A stretch of 64,000 nucleotides of DNA from Streptomyces sp. MNU76. Lineage in GTDB: Bacteria; Actinomycetota; Actinomycetes; Streptomycetales; Streptomycetaceae. Both the position numbers and the translations under genes were made by a program. The notes below the pieces were generated by a model. The model searched no databases. It was not told the DNA's origin and saw only the letters and a program-made list of their open reading frames with translations. The first letter of the stretch is position 1. Each line of letters begins with the position of its first letter. The stretch is taken from positions 496,001-560,000 of the forward strand of contig NZ_JAJKLK010000001.1 of assembly GCF_020982545.1 (NCBI RefSeq), read 5' to 3'. Shown here piece by piece: positions 19,003 through 28,148 of this stretch.

Positions 19003-19995
19003 ATGACCGCCCGGGACGACAGCCGACGCGACACCGAGCAGGAGGCGCTCCGCGCCCACGAGGGCCCTCCGCCCGAGGACGGCCCCACGCACGACGGCTC
19101 CGCCGCTCGCGACGGCGCCGCGCACGACGAGCCCACGTACGACGGCACCGCCTACGCCGGTATGGACGCGCTGATGGCGGCCCTTCTCGACGAACCGTTG
19201 CCCGAGGACGCCCTGCGGGACGCCGAGTACGTGGCGTCCCACGAGGCGGCCGTCGCCGACCTCGCGCTGCTGCGGGAGCAGCTGGGGCTGATCGGCGAGG
19301 CCCTGGCGGCGCCGGACGAGGACGCCGTGACCGGGGTCGCGCCGGGGCGAGTGGGGGCCGCGCGGCCGGGGGACACGGCCGGTGCCGAGACGGACCCCGG
19401 GCCGGTGTCCGGGACCGCGTCGGCCCCCACCGCGTCGGTGACCCCCCTGCCGTCGCGGCCGTCCCGCGCCCGGCGCGCCCTGCGGATCACCGGCGGCACC
19501 CTCGCCGCCGCGGCCGCCGCCTCCGTGGTCCTCGCCATCGGCTGGGGGGTCATGCAGACCGGTGACGGGGCGAGCAGCACGAAGGCGCGCGACGCCGGCG
19601 TCTCCGAGCAGTCGAGCGGGGACACCGGGAACACGGACTACGGCGACCGGGGGGACGCGTCCGCCTCGCTCAGCCGGGAGGGGTACGTGGCCTGTGCCCG
19701 CACGATCGTGGAGGGCACCGTCACCGAGGTCGAACCCGTGCCGGGGGCCGAGCAGGACCGGATCACGGTGGAGGTGGACCACTGGATCAAGCCCGACAAG
19801 GGCGAGGACCGGATCGTCTTCCCGATGAGCCAGGACGTCGACCCCCGTCTGAAGGAGGGCGACCACGTCCTCCTCGGCATCCCCCGGGACAGCGCGCAGC
19901 CGGACATCTGGACCACGAAGGAGGCGGAGATCGCCCGCGAGCGGGCCTGGATCGAGGCGGCGCTGCCGGACTCGAAGCGGATCAAGTGCGACTGA
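19003..19995 (+). CDS. Membrane protein, candidate anti-sigma partner of the ECF factor
   Basis: A 330-residue protein whose ATG comes just after the sigma factor stop. Residues 1-50 are acidic and low-complexity. Residues 53-100 form a helical cytoplasmic segment (MDALMAALLDEPLPEDALRD). A Pro/Ala/Thr linker follows, then one membrane helix at about 163-185, and an extracellular domain (about 190-330) with two Cys (Cys at about 227 and the penultimate residue) that could form a disulphide. It has no HxxxCxxC zinc anti-sigma motif, so the anti-sigma role rests on position and topology. The outer domain (YVACARTIVEGTVTEVEPVP) looks like a small beta barrel. Confidence 0.78.
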   Translation: MTARDDSRRDTEQEALRAHEGPPPEDGPTHDGSAARDGAAHDEPTYDGTAYAGMDALMAALLDEPLPEDALRDAEYVASHEAAVADLALLREQLGLIGEALAAPDEDAVTGVAPGRVGAARPGDTAGAETDPGPVSGTASAPTASVTPLPSRPSRARRALRITGGTLAAAAAASVVLAIGWGVMQTGDGASSTKARDAGVSEQSSGDTGNTDYGDRGDASASLSREGYVACARTIVEGTVTEVEPVPGAEQDRITVEVDHWIKPDKGEDRIVFPMSQDVDPRLKEGDHVLLGIPRDSAQPDIWTTKEAEIARERAWIEAALPDSKRIKCD

Positions 19996-20044
19996 CCCGC
20001 TGAACGACCGGGAGCCGGAAGGGGACCGGAAGGGGAGCAGCGCG

Positions 20045-20076
20045 AAGGGGCGGGTGTCCAGCCGGACACCCGCCCC
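20045..20076. terminator. Bidirectional terminator, 14-bp perfect stem
   Basis: AGGGGCGGGTGTCC / GGACACCCGCCCCT with an AGCC loop lies between the convergent sigma-partner gene and subtilase gene. Confidence 0.85.
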
Positions 20077-20114
20077 TCCGTTCGCCTCAGTACGGCTCAC
20101 GCACTACCGGCGCA

Positions 20115-23100
20115 CTACGGCGTGACCTTCTCGATCCGCACGCTGCCGGTGCCCGCGGCGGTGCCGCGCGCGTTCACCAGCTGGACCTGGCCGAAGAACT
20201 CCCGGCCGGCCGGGCCCTCGGCGGCCGCGACGACGTCACCGGAGACGGTGACCGACGCGCCCGTACCGAGCTTGACGGCGGTGTCCGCGACCTTCACCTC
20301 GCCCAGGGCGGAGGAGAAGAACACGTCGCGGTAGTCGTACGCGGTCGACCCGGCCGGAACCGCGTAGCCGACGACCTCGATGGTGTACGTACCGGCGGCC
20401 GGCTTCGGGACGGAGACGGACTCCTCGGAGTCGCCGTCCGCGGAGCTCGCGATCTGGGTGCCCGCGGCGTCGTAGACGTACAGGTCCAGGTCGGCGCCCG
20501 TGTCCGCGGTGTTGCCGATGGCGACGTCCAGGGACTCGGCGCCCGCGGGCACCTCGACCGTGGTCGTCTGGGTGTCACCGGTCGCGATGGTCGGCCGGTC
20601 GGTCTTGGCCGAGCCCAGCGGGCCGCCCGCCAGCTTGCCGTCGACCGGGGCGAGAGCGTTGGTCACCTTCCAGGTGGCGGCGGTCGGGGTGCCGACCTTG
20701 GCCTCGGGGACGGTGACGACCTCCGGGTCGAAGTTCGCGCCGTAGACCGCGAAGTTCAGCTTGTAGGGGTTGTCGAGCAGCGGCGACGTACGGCGCGACT
20801 CGACCTCGATCTCCCAGACACCGGGCTGCGGGTTGGCGTACGAGCGCACGTCCGGCTTGCAGCCCCCGCCGTCCTGGAAGTTGCTGTAGCAGGTCAGCGA
20901 GCTGGTGCTCTCGACCGCCAGGCCGTACGGGTGGTTGGCGATGAACCGGGTCTGGCTCTTGCCCTTCAGCCCGCTGATCGCGACCTCGAGGGTCTTGGCA
21001 CCCTCGGGAACGGTGACGAAGTACGACTTGGAGGAGTTGCGCTGGACCTTGCCGGACGCCGAGTGGGTGTACTTCAGCGGCGTGGACGCGACCACCGTGT
21101 TGAGGACCTGCCGGTCGATGCCGACGGTCTTCGGGTCGTCGATCTCCAGGATCGCGCTGCTGATGCCGGAGTTCTTCGGCTTGGCGGCGATCTTCACGGT
21201 GACCGGCTTGTTCAGCGGCAGGGAGACCACGTCGTCGCCGACGATCCGGAACGTCCTGTCCCGGTTGTTTTCCAGGTGCAGCTCGTGGCGGATCGCCTTG
21301 GCGGCGCCCGTGGTACGGGTGACGGTCACCTCGTACGTCTTCTTCTGCCCGACCTTCAGGCCGCCCTCACGGTCGTAGAGGCCGGTGCCGAAGCCCGGCG
21401 TCTTCAGCGCGAAGTCGATCGCCGTGTCGACGGGGGCCTTGACCGAGTACTCGTGCGCGGTCGCGCCCTTCTTGATCGACTTCCATGCGTCGACGATGTT
21501 CATCAGACCTGCGCCCTCGGCGTACGCCTGGACACCGCTGATGTGGTCGGCGGTCGAGGTCAGCGCGGTGCGCAGCTTCGCGGGCGTCAGGTCGATGCCC
21601 TTCTGCTTCGCGGCGCTCAGCAGCAGCGCGGAGGAGCCGGCCGCCTGCGGGGAGGACATCGAGGTGCCGTTGAGCATCTGGTAGCCGGCCGGGAGCGGGT
21701 AGCCCGCCTCGGGGACCGGGCCGCCCGGCAGCCAGGTCTGCGTGGTGTTGATCGAGGCGCCGGGCGCGACCAGGGTGGGCGTGAAGCCGCCGTCCTCACG
21801 CGGGCCGCGCGAGGAGAAGTTGAACAGCTGGTTCTTCTTGGTGACCTTCGAGCCGTAGTTGGCCGCCCAGGTCTCCTTGGAGACGGACGCGCCGACCGAG
21901 ATGACCTTGTCGGCCAGGCCGGGGTCGCCGATCGTGTTGGCACCCGGGCCCGAGTTGCCGGCCGAGATGACCAGCTGGACGCCGTAGGTGTCGATGAGGC
22001 GCGTGTAGAGCTCGGCGCGCGCGTTGTTGCCGTCGTTCAGCGCCGGGAGGCCGCCGATCGACATGTTGACGATGTCGACACCGCGGTTGACGACGAGGTC
22101 GATCATGCCCTCGGTGAGCGCCACGTTGGTGCAGCCGGGGCCGAACTCGCAGGCGCGGGAGGAGACGATCTGCGCACCGGGAGCGGCGCCGTTCATCTTG
22201 CCGCCGAACAGGCCCTTCGCGGCGGTGATGCCGGCGACGTGGGTGCCGTGCTCGCTGGAGATGAGACCGATGTTGACGAAGTCGGCCTTCTTGCCGACCC
22301 AGTCGCCCCCGAAGGGGTCCATCGGGACGTCCTTGCGGTACTCCACGACGAACGGCTGGCGCTCGGCGACGTCGGTCGACGGGTCGTCGGTGCCGAAGTA
22401 GCCGATCTGGTAGCCGTCCTTGTACGGCTTCATCGGCTTGTCGTCGGTGAAGTCGAAGTTCTGGTTGACGTCGACGGTGACCGTGCCGGCCGCCGCGTCG
22501 TAGAGCACGCCCCATGCGTCGGTGGTGTCGCCGTCGCGGTTCACGTCGCCCGCCGCGTCACCGGCCGCCGTGATCGACTCACGGAAGAGGTTGACGGAGT
22601 ACGAGCCCGTGGGCGCGGTCCAGGTCTGGCCGCCGTAGGTGAAGGTGGGACCGGCGACCGAGTTCGTCATCGGGCGCCAGCTGCCGTCGCCGTCGACGAT
22701 CGGGTCGGTGGACGTCACCCAGTCGACGATCTTGCGCTTGCCGGTGGTGGTCTTCTGCAGCGCGGGGTGCGCGAGGTCGACGCCGGAGTCCAGGACGCCG
22801 ATGGTGATACCCCGGCCGTCCGCCTTCGGGTTCTGCTTCACGAAGTCGACGGCGCCCGTCTCGAAGGACGGGTTGTACGGGTTCTCGGCGGGGGTCTTCT
22901 TGCTGGGCCCCGGGTATGTCTTGGCCGCCTTGGCCCCCGACTTCGCGTCCTTGGCCGAGACCGGCGAGGGGTCGTCGAGGACGATCTCCTGGCGCAGGTC
23001 GATGCCCTGGACGGAGGAGAGCTTCGCGGCGGCCGAGATGGCCGAGTCGGCGCTCTTGGTCGGGACCGTGGCGCGGACGTAGCCGAGCTTGTCGTAGGTG

Positions 23101-23423
23101 CGGCCCACGGAGCCGCCCTTGACCGCGTCCAGCTGCTCGGCGACCTGCTCGGTCTTGCCGGGCGTGGTGGCGATCATCATCGTGACGTTCTTGTCGCCGT
23201 CGGCCTTGGCCTCGGCGAGCAGATCGGCGTCGGTCGAACCGAGCTTGTCGTGCGCGGACTTGACGCCGCCGTCCGCCGGGACGGCGGCGGACGGGTCGTC
23301 CGCCGAGAAGGCCAGGGGTATCGGCCCGGCCGCGGAGAGCGCGGCGACCAGTCCCGCGGCCACGGCAATCCGGGCCACGCGTCTCGCACCCGGGCCAGAG
23401 CCGGGGTGGGGGGTGAGGGTCAT
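20115..23423 (-). CDS. Secreted subtilisin-like serine protease (S8), large, multidomain
   Basis: About 1,100 residues. The second ATG (23423) fits an AGGG ribosome site better than the first. A signal peptide covers the first 40 residues or so, followed by an I9-like propeptide (about 60-150). The S8 catalytic domain has Asp at about 212 (IGVLDSGVDLAHP), His at about 392 (SSEHGTHVAG) and Ser at about 588 (NGTSMSSPQAAG), with a long insertion between Asp and His. The downstream region contains Ig-like and a pre-peptidase C-terminal-like domain (about 960-1060, DLDLYVYDAAGTQIASSADG). The protein is exported and likely degrades extracellular protein during mycelial growth. It is monocistronic. 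Confidence 0.93.
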   Translation of the reverse strand: MTLTPHPGSGPGARRVARIAVAAGLVAALSAAGPIPLAFSADDPSAAVPADGGVKSAHDKLGSTDADLLAEAKADGDKNVTMMIATTPGKTEQVAEQLDAVKGGSVGRTYDKLGYVRATVPTKSADSAISAAAKLSSVQGIDLRQEIVLDDPSPVSAKDAKSGAKAAKTYPGPSKKTPAENPYNPSFETGAVDFVKQNPKADGRGITIGVLDSGVDLAHPALQKTTTGKRKIVDWVTSTDPIVDGDGSWRPMTNSVAGPTFTYGGQTWTAPTGSYSVNLFRESITAAGDAAGDVNRDGDTTDAWGVLYDAAAGTVTVDVNQNFDFTDDKPMKPYKDGYQIGYFGTDDPSTDVAERQPFVVEYRKDVPMDPFGGDWVGKKADFVNIGLISSEHGTHVAGITAAKGLFGGKMNGAAPGAQIVSSRACEFGPGCTNVALTEGMIDLVVNRGVDIVNMSIGGLPALNDGNNARAELYTRLIDTYGVQLVISAGNSGPGANTIGDPGLADKVISVGASVSKETWAANYGSKVTKKNQLFNFSSRGPREDGGFTPTLVAPGASINTTQTWLPGGPVPEAGYPLPAGYQMLNGTSMSSPQAAGSSALLLSAAKQKGIDLTPAKLRTALTSTADHISGVQAYAEGAGLMNIVDAWKSIKKGATAHEYSVKAPVDTAIDFALKTPGFGTGLYDREGGLKVGQKKTYEVTVTRTTGAAKAIRHELHLENNRDRTFRIVGDDVVSLPLNKPVTVKIAAKPKNSGISSAILEIDDPKTVGIDRQVLNTVVASTPLKYTHSASGKVQRNSSKSYFVTVPEGAKTLEVAISGLKGKSQTRFIANHPYGLAVESTSSLTCYSNFQDGGGCKPDVRSYANPQPGVWEIEVESRRTSPLLDNPYKLNFAVYGANFDPEVVTVPEAKVGTPTAATWKVTNALAPVDGKLAGGPLGSAKTDRPTIATGDTQTTTVEVPAGAESLDVAIGNTADTGADLDLYVYDAAGTQIASSADGDSEESVSVPKPAAGTYTIEVVGYAVPAGSTAYDYRDVFFSSALGEVKVADTAVKLGTGASVTVSGDVVAAAEGPAGREFFGQVQLVNARGTAAGTGSVRIEKVTP

Positions 23424-23653
23424 CAGCATCCCTGTAGGTAAGGAATTCAGGTGAGAACGAACATTGATGATCCGAGCGGCGGGTTCGGATCGGTCCGGTC
23501 CGTTATGCGGTGCCGGATGATCGCTCAGCCTTACCGAAGTGACACATGTTTGGGGAGGGTTGACCGAGGCGGGATTGTGTCATGGCGTAAACCCGCCACC
23601 CGGCATGAGGGTGATGACCGTCCATGAGTGGACATTTTGGCTAACGTCTGTGC

Positions 23654-24118
23654 ATGCGCGAGGAGTTGAGGGTGGCGGCCTACGCCGTCTGTGTGCGCGA
23701 CGGACAGCTGCTGCTGGCCCGCTGGGTCTCCCGGGACGGCGGCGAGAAGAAGTGGACCCTGCCCGGCGGCGGCATGGACCACGGCGAGGACCCCTACGCC
23801 ACGGTCGTCCGGGAGGCCGCCGAGGAGACCGGCTACACCGTCGAGCCCACGGTCCTCCTCGGCATCGACACCGGCCGGCGCACCTACCCCCGCCACCTCG
23901 GCACCCGCGCCGACCACCAGGCCCTCCGCATCGTCTACGAGGCCCGCGTCACAGGCGGCGACCTCCGCCACGAGACCAACGGCTCCACGGACATGGCCGC
24001 CTGGCACCCCCTGGGCGAGATCCCGACCCTGGAGCGGGTGGGCCTGGTGGACGTGGGCCTACGCCTGTGGCGAGAACGCCCGGCCAACGGCCACCTGGAA
24101 CCACCGGCGACCCCTTAG
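23654..24118 (+). CDS. Nudix hydrolase
   Basis: A 154-residue protein with the complete Nudix box GX5EX7REUXEEXGU at residues 39-61 (GGGMDHGEDPYATVVREAAE then ETGY). Nudix enzymes cleave nucleoside diphosphates linked to another moiety; the substrate cannot be assigned from sequence. The N-terminal strand VAAYAVCVRDGQLLLARW is typical of MutT-like housecleaning members. It stands alone and is followed directly by a degenerate copy of the dispersed repeat. Confidence 0.92.
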   Translation: MREELRVAAYAVCVRDGQLLLARWVSRDGGEKKWTLPGGGMDHGEDPYATVVREAAEETGYTVEPTVLLGIDTGRRTYPRHLGTRADHQALRIVYEARVTGGDLRHETNGSTDMAAWHPLGEIPTLERVGLVDVGLRLWRERPANGHLEPPATP

Positions 24119-24190
24119 GGGCGCGGGGCAGTACTGAACATGCGGCTACCGCCGCGGGGCGCGAACAACCACGACGCACCCGCACCCACC
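24117..24190. repeat. Dispersed intergenic repeat, copy 2 (degenerate)
   Basis: GGGGCGCGGGGCAGTACTG and, further on, GCGCGAACAACCACGACGC with CACCCGCACCC match the other copies with substitutions. The rest of the gap to 24471 contains no gene I can support. Confidence 0.6.
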
Positions 24191-24471
24191 GAATCACCGA
24201 AGCCGCTGCGGCGAATAGGTGCCGTACCCCGTCAGATGAACAAGGAGTGACCCCTTCCCGTCCCTCCCCTCACATTCGGGAACCCCCAGTGAACGCACCC
24301 CGTCCCCGAAGATCGACGTACGGTGATCGGCGCCGCCCGTTGCGACGTCGTTAACGTCCAGGCCACCCCCGCTGCCAAGCATCGAGGAAGAGCGGGAACC
24401 CCACTCCGGCCCCCACCGCGGAGCGGCCCCGCGACCACTTCCGACGCGTTCGCATTCGGGGAGACCGCGCC

Positions 24472-26268
24472 ATGTCGCGCATACGCTCAGTCGCTGCCGC
24501 CGCCACCAACCCTGACCGCCGGGCCTTCCTCGCCGCCACCGGCGCGGTCGGCCTCGCCGCGGGCGTCGGCTTCGCCCTGCGGCCGGAGACCGAAGCCCAC
24601 GCCGCCGCCTCCGCCGCCGACCGCGCCACGGCCACCGAGGTCCCCTTGGCCAACCTCTCGAACAGAGAGGCCCCGGCCGCACCCCTCGCGCCGTACACCC
24701 GGGGCACCACCCTCGCCTCGGTCGCCGCGCCCCGCACCTCCTCCGGCTACCGCCGCCTCGGCTCCGGCCCGGCCTGGGCGCGGGTCGTGCGCGGCGACCT
24801 CGCCACCCCCAAGGCCGGCCGCGAGAAGCGCCGTACGACCCTGGCGTCCTTCGTGCAGTTCACCGACCTGCACGTGGTCGACGTCCAGCACCCGCTGCGC
24901 TACGAGTACCTGCGCGCCCAGACCGCCAGCGCGTGGCGGCCCCAGGAGGCGCTGTCCGTGGCCGGCGCCGTCTCGCTCGTCGAACGGGTGAACGCGCTGC
25001 GCGGGGCCCCGGTGACCGGTTCCCCGCTCCACTTCGTGATGACGACCGGCGACAACACCGACAACAACTCCCGGACGGAACTGGACTGGTTCCTGAAGGT
25101 GATGAGCGGCGGCCGGGTCACCCCCAACTCCGGGGACCCGCGCCGCTACGAGGGCGTCCAGAACAGCGGCCTGAAGCTCTACTGGCAGCCGGACGCGGCT
25201 CTCCGCGACGCAGACAAGCAGCTCGGCTTCCCCCGCCTGGACGGTTTCCTGGCCGCCGCGATCCGTGAGGTCAACAGCCCCGGCCTGAACGTCCCCTGGT
25301 ACTCCACGGTCGGCAACCACGACTCCCTCCCGGGCGGCTGCTACGCCCCCGGCGACTCCTTCTTCGCGGACTTCGCGGTCGGCGGCAGGAAGTTGATGAC
25401 GCTGGACGAGCAGGTCGGCAAGGCCCTCTGGGACAACGTCAAGAGCGGCGGCGACCCCAAGGGTGCCGACTGGAAGGCCGTCCTCAAGGCCCAGGCGAAG
25501 AAGATGCGTTCGGTCACCCCGGACGAGAACCGCGCCCCCTTCACCCCGCAGGAGTACCTCCGGGCCCACCTGGACCCGGCCCACGCCGGCCCCGGCCCGG
25601 TCGGCCACGGCTACTCGCAGGCCAACCTCGACGCCCGCACCCAGTACTACGCCTTCCGCGTCGCCGACGACGTCATCGGCGTCAGCCTCGACTCCACCGA
25701 CCCCGGCGGGCACTACGAGGGATCGCTCGGCACGGCCCAACTCAAGTGGCTGGACCGTACGTTGAAGGAGGCGGCCAAGGACGGCTCGTACGCCGTCGTC
25801 TTCAGCCACCACACCAGCACGTCGATGCGCAACCTGCGCAAGGACCCCGCCCGCCCCACCGAGGCCCGCCACGGCGGTGACGAGGTGCTCGCGCTGCTCG
25901 GCCGCCACCGCAACGTACTGGCCTGGGTGAACGGCCACAGCCACCGCAACCGCATCACCCCGCACTCGGCATCGGGCGGCGGCTCGTTCTGGGAGATCTC
26001 CACGGCCTCCCACATCGACTTCCCCCAACTCGCCCGCGTCATCGAGCTGGTGGACAACAAGGACGGCACGCTCTCCGTCTTCACCACGCTGATCGAATCA
26101 GCCGCCCCGCACACCACCGACTTCACGGACCTCTCGCAGACCGGCCTCGCCGCCCTCTACCGCGAGCTGTCCTACAACGCCCCCGGCCGCCGTGACACCC
26201 TCACCGGCAAGGCCGGTGACCGCAACACGGAGCTGGTCCTCCGCAAGGGGTCAACGACCCGGGGCTGA
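24472..26268 (+). CDS. Tat-exported metallophosphoesterase (TIGR03767-like)
   Basis: A 598-residue protein. A twin-arginine signal, NPDRRAFLAATGAVGLAAGV (about residues 13-32), indicates export in a folded state. The calcineurin-like dimetal site is complete: FTDLHVVDV (about 126), TTGDNTDNN (about 189), VGNHDS (about 280), FSHHTS (about 445) and VNGHSHRN (about 483). The substrate of this actinobacterial family is not known; phosphate scavenging or phospholipid cleavage are options. The upstream 350 bp contain a degenerate dispersed repeat but no obvious operator. The last few codons abut the TnpB remnant. Confidence 0.93.
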   Translation: MSRIRSVAAAATNPDRRAFLAATGAVGLAAGVGFALRPETEAHAAASAADRATATEVPLANLSNREAPAAPLAPYTRGTTLASVAAPRTSSGYRRLGSGPAWARVVRGDLATPKAGREKRRTTLASFVQFTDLHVVDVQHPLRYEYLRAQTASAWRPQEALSVAGAVSLVERVNALRGAPVTGSPLHFVMTTGDNTDNNSRTELDWFLKVMSGGRVTPNSGDPRRYEGVQNSGLKLYWQPDAALRDADKQLGFPRLDGFLAAAIREVNSPGLNVPWYSTVGNHDSLPGGCYAPGDSFFADFAVGGRKLMTLDEQVGKALWDNVKSGGDPKGADWKAVLKAQAKKMRSVTPDENRAPFTPQEYLRAHLDPAHAGPGPVGHGYSQANLDARTQYYAFRVADDVIGVSLDSTDPGGHYEGSLGTAQLKWLDRTLKEAAKDGSYAVVFSHHTSTSMRNLRKDPARPTEARHGGDEVLALLGRHRNVLAWVNGHSHRNRITPHSASGGGSFWEISTASHIDFPQLARVIELVDNKDGTLSVFTTLIESAAPHTTDFTDLSQTGLAALYRELSYNAPGRRDTLTGKAGDRNTELVLRKGSTTRG

Positions 26269-26640
26269 AGTCCCGGGCTTGCAGAGCGGGCGCCACTGGT
26301 TGTGGTGCTGCGCTTGCGTCCTGTCCCGCCCTCGGATGTCGGGGGTGGGGCTGGGGCGGTTGACTGCGCCCCGCGTCGCCACAACTCTTCCGCGCGGGCG
26401 CGGATGTTGCGGGAGCTGTTGCGGTCCGCGTGATCAACGAATCCGCAGGACCGGCACGCGAACCACGCCTGGGAGACCCGGTTCGCCTTGTCGATGCGGC
26501 CGCACTCGGCGCAGGTGCGGGAGGTGTGCGCTGGATCGACGTACACCACCGGCACCCCGGCCTTCTTGGCCTTGTACGCGATGAACGCCCCCCATTCAGC
26601 GACCCGTCGGCCGTACGTTCGACAGCGCCCCGGCTTCGCC
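26248..26640 (-). pseudogene. TnpB (IS200/IS605 family) C-terminal fragment
   Basis: On the minus strand a frame reads RRVAEWGAFIAYKAKKAGVP, then VVYVDPAHTSRTCAECGRID, then FACRSCGFVDHADRNSSRNI. This is the end of the TnpB RuvC domain with its zinc ribbon (CAEC and CRSC) and the third catalytic Asp. Everything before it, including the first two RuvC motifs, is absent. A stem with CCCGGG arms at about 26251-26270 follows the frame, as at IS605-type right ends. It is a remnant left by an older insertion, not active on its own. Confidence 0.82.
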
Positions 26641-26720
26641 AGACAGTCCTGCGGGCGCTCCGCGCCCGAACTCCCGACTCTGCGACGCTCCACGTCGCCA
26701 CCACACGATGCGTGGCATGA

Positions 26721-26753
26721 GGAAGGGCCGCCGAAGCGATCGGCGGCCCTTCC
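26721..26753 (-). terminator. Terminator of the DUF559-like gene
   Basis: A perfect 14-bp stem, GGAAGGGCCGCCGA / TCGGCGGCCCTTCC with an AGCGA loop, lies just past the stop at 26783. Confidence 0.8.
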
Positions 26754-26782
26754 TCTCCCCTCCTGGTGGTCCGAGTTCCCGG

Positions 26783-27859
26783 TTACCGGGGAAGCACCAC
26801 GACGTACGCCGCCGGATCCCGGTCGCACGACGCCATCAACGCGGTGCGGACGACGGCCGCCTGCTGTTCCAGCGAGTCACGCAGTTTGCGGGGCGTGACG
26901 TGCACGACGGTGATGCCGAGCCGCTCCAGCATCTCGCGCTTGCGGGCGTACTCGGACCACAGCGCGTCGTCCTCCTGGCGCGGGGCCCGGGTGTCCAGCT
27001 CGACCGCGACGGCCTGCTCCGGCCAGTACGCGTCGAGGCCGCCGAGGTGCGGACCACCGGGGAGGCGGAGGTCCACGTTCCAGACGGGGTCGGGGAGGGC
27101 GTGTTCGCGGACCATCCGGTACAGGTGGTCCTCCGCGACGGCCCTCCCCTCCGCGACCAGCGACTCCACCGCGTCCGCCACCTGCGGCCGGTTCAGCAGC
27201 CGCGCCTCCGTCAACTCCCGGATCACGGCGGCGGGTTCGGTGTGCCCGCCGCGCACCGCCTCCGTCAGCAGCCTGCGCACGGTGGCCGCGTCGGAGAGTT
27301 CCCCGACCGCGTCCGCCAGGGCGCGCGGCACGGGGGCGACGGGCAGGCCGGTCACGTACGACGGGGTCGGCACGGCCGAGGTATGCACGATCCGCGCGCA
27401 GCCCACGGTCCGCAGCCGGCGCAGCCGCGGGACCAGGACGTCGATCGTGTCGAGGGACGGGATGGGGGGAGCGGACGCGAAGCCGTGCAGCGTCAGGGCG
27501 GCGAGCCCGGTGATCACCGCGTCCGCGTAGCGGGGTGTCGCCGCCGGGCGGGGCTCGTCGGCGTTCGGCTGCGCGGGGACCCCGGCGACGCCGCCGGCCC
27601 CGGTGGAGGTGTCGCGGAACGGGGAGCGGGCCGCGTACGAGAGCACCGCGTGCAGGCGCTCCTCCGAGGTGGGCGGGCCCGGGTGCAGCAGGAACACACT
27701 CGGCAGGATCTGCTGCCAGGAGCCACCGGGCCGGCACCGCTCGTTCGTCTCGGCGGCGGTGACACCCTGCGCGCGCAGCTGCGCGGCCGTCAGCACCCGG
27801 CGCGTGACGTCCGAGAGGCGACGGAGGGGGCGGGGGGAGAGCGGGGTGTTGTGCGTCAT
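26783..27859 (-). CDS. DUF559-type protein with AbiEi-like N-terminus
   Basis: A 358-residue protein starting MTHNTPLSPRPLRRLSD. The N-terminal part (about residues 20-110) reads LTAAQLRAQGVTAAETNERC, then LPSVFLLHPGPPTSEERLHA, then AVITGLAALTLHGF, the pattern of a winged-helix AbiEi-like antitoxin domain. The C-terminal 110 residues resemble a PD-(D/E)xK/DUF559 nuclease fold: LDAYWPEQAVAVELDT, then YARKREMLERLGITVVHVTP. Such proteins are common orphans in actinobacteria with no proven function. No AbiEii toxin gene is adjacent. It is monocistronic with its own terminator. Confidence 0.8.
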   Translation of the reverse strand: MTHNTPLSPRPLRRLSDVTRRVLTAAQLRAQGVTAAETNERCRPGGSWQQILPSVFLLHPGPPTSEERLHAVLSYAARSPFRDTSTGAGGVAGVPAQPNADEPRPAATPRYADAVITGLAALTLHGFASAPPIPSLDTIDVLVPRLRRLRTVGCARIVHTSAVPTPSYVTGLPVAPVPRALADAVGELSDAATVRRLLTEAVRGGHTEPAAVIRELTEARLLNRPQVADAVESLVAEGRAVAEDHLYRMVREHALPDPVWNVDLRLPGGPHLGGLDAYWPEQAVAVELDTRAPRQEDDALWSEYARKREMLERLGITVVHVTPRKLRDSLEQQAAVVRTALMASCDRDPAAYVVVLPR

Positions 27860-27989
27860 GACCCGGAGGTTCCCGCTTCGGGCCCGCCCATGAACCTCTG
27901 TTACACGTCCGTCGACAAATCCGGACAAGACCGCACTAAAGTACGTGCGTTCGAGTGCCGATATCCGCTGGTCCGGACGGGGGCCGAAA

Positions 27990-28026
27990 AAGGTTACGGC
28001 TCTGATTACCCGAATTTCGTAACCTT
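27990..28026. promoter_or_regulatory. Inverted repeat AAGGTTACG...CGTAACCTT upstream of the DUF559-like gene
   Basis: Perfect 9-bp arms are separated by 19 bp, in an AT-rich patch upstream of the minus-strand gene. It could be an operator. The spacer is too long for a simple dimer site, so a paired-site arrangement is possible. Confidence 0.45.
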
Positions 28027-28089
28027 GAACCGGGCCCGGCGCCCATGAGCGCGGGGCGCGTGCACTCGGGCGGCCGCGGGGCCGCGGGG

Positions 28090-28146
28090 CCGCGGGGGCT
28101 GCTCGCGCAGTTCCCCGCGCCCCTCAAAGGGTCACGCCCTCGTGGC
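28090..28146. repeat. Dispersed intergenic repeat, copy 3 (inverted)
   Basis: GCTCGCGCAGTTCCCCGCG followed by CCCCT lies in reverse orientation, directly downstream of the second aminopeptidase N gene. Confidence 0.75.
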
Positions 28147-28148
28147 AG

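Noticed and set aside
24273-24299. PhoP-like box (GTTCACTGGGG repeat) before the phosphoesterase
   Set aside because: Only one of the two 11-bp units resembles the consensus and the orientation is opposite to the gene.
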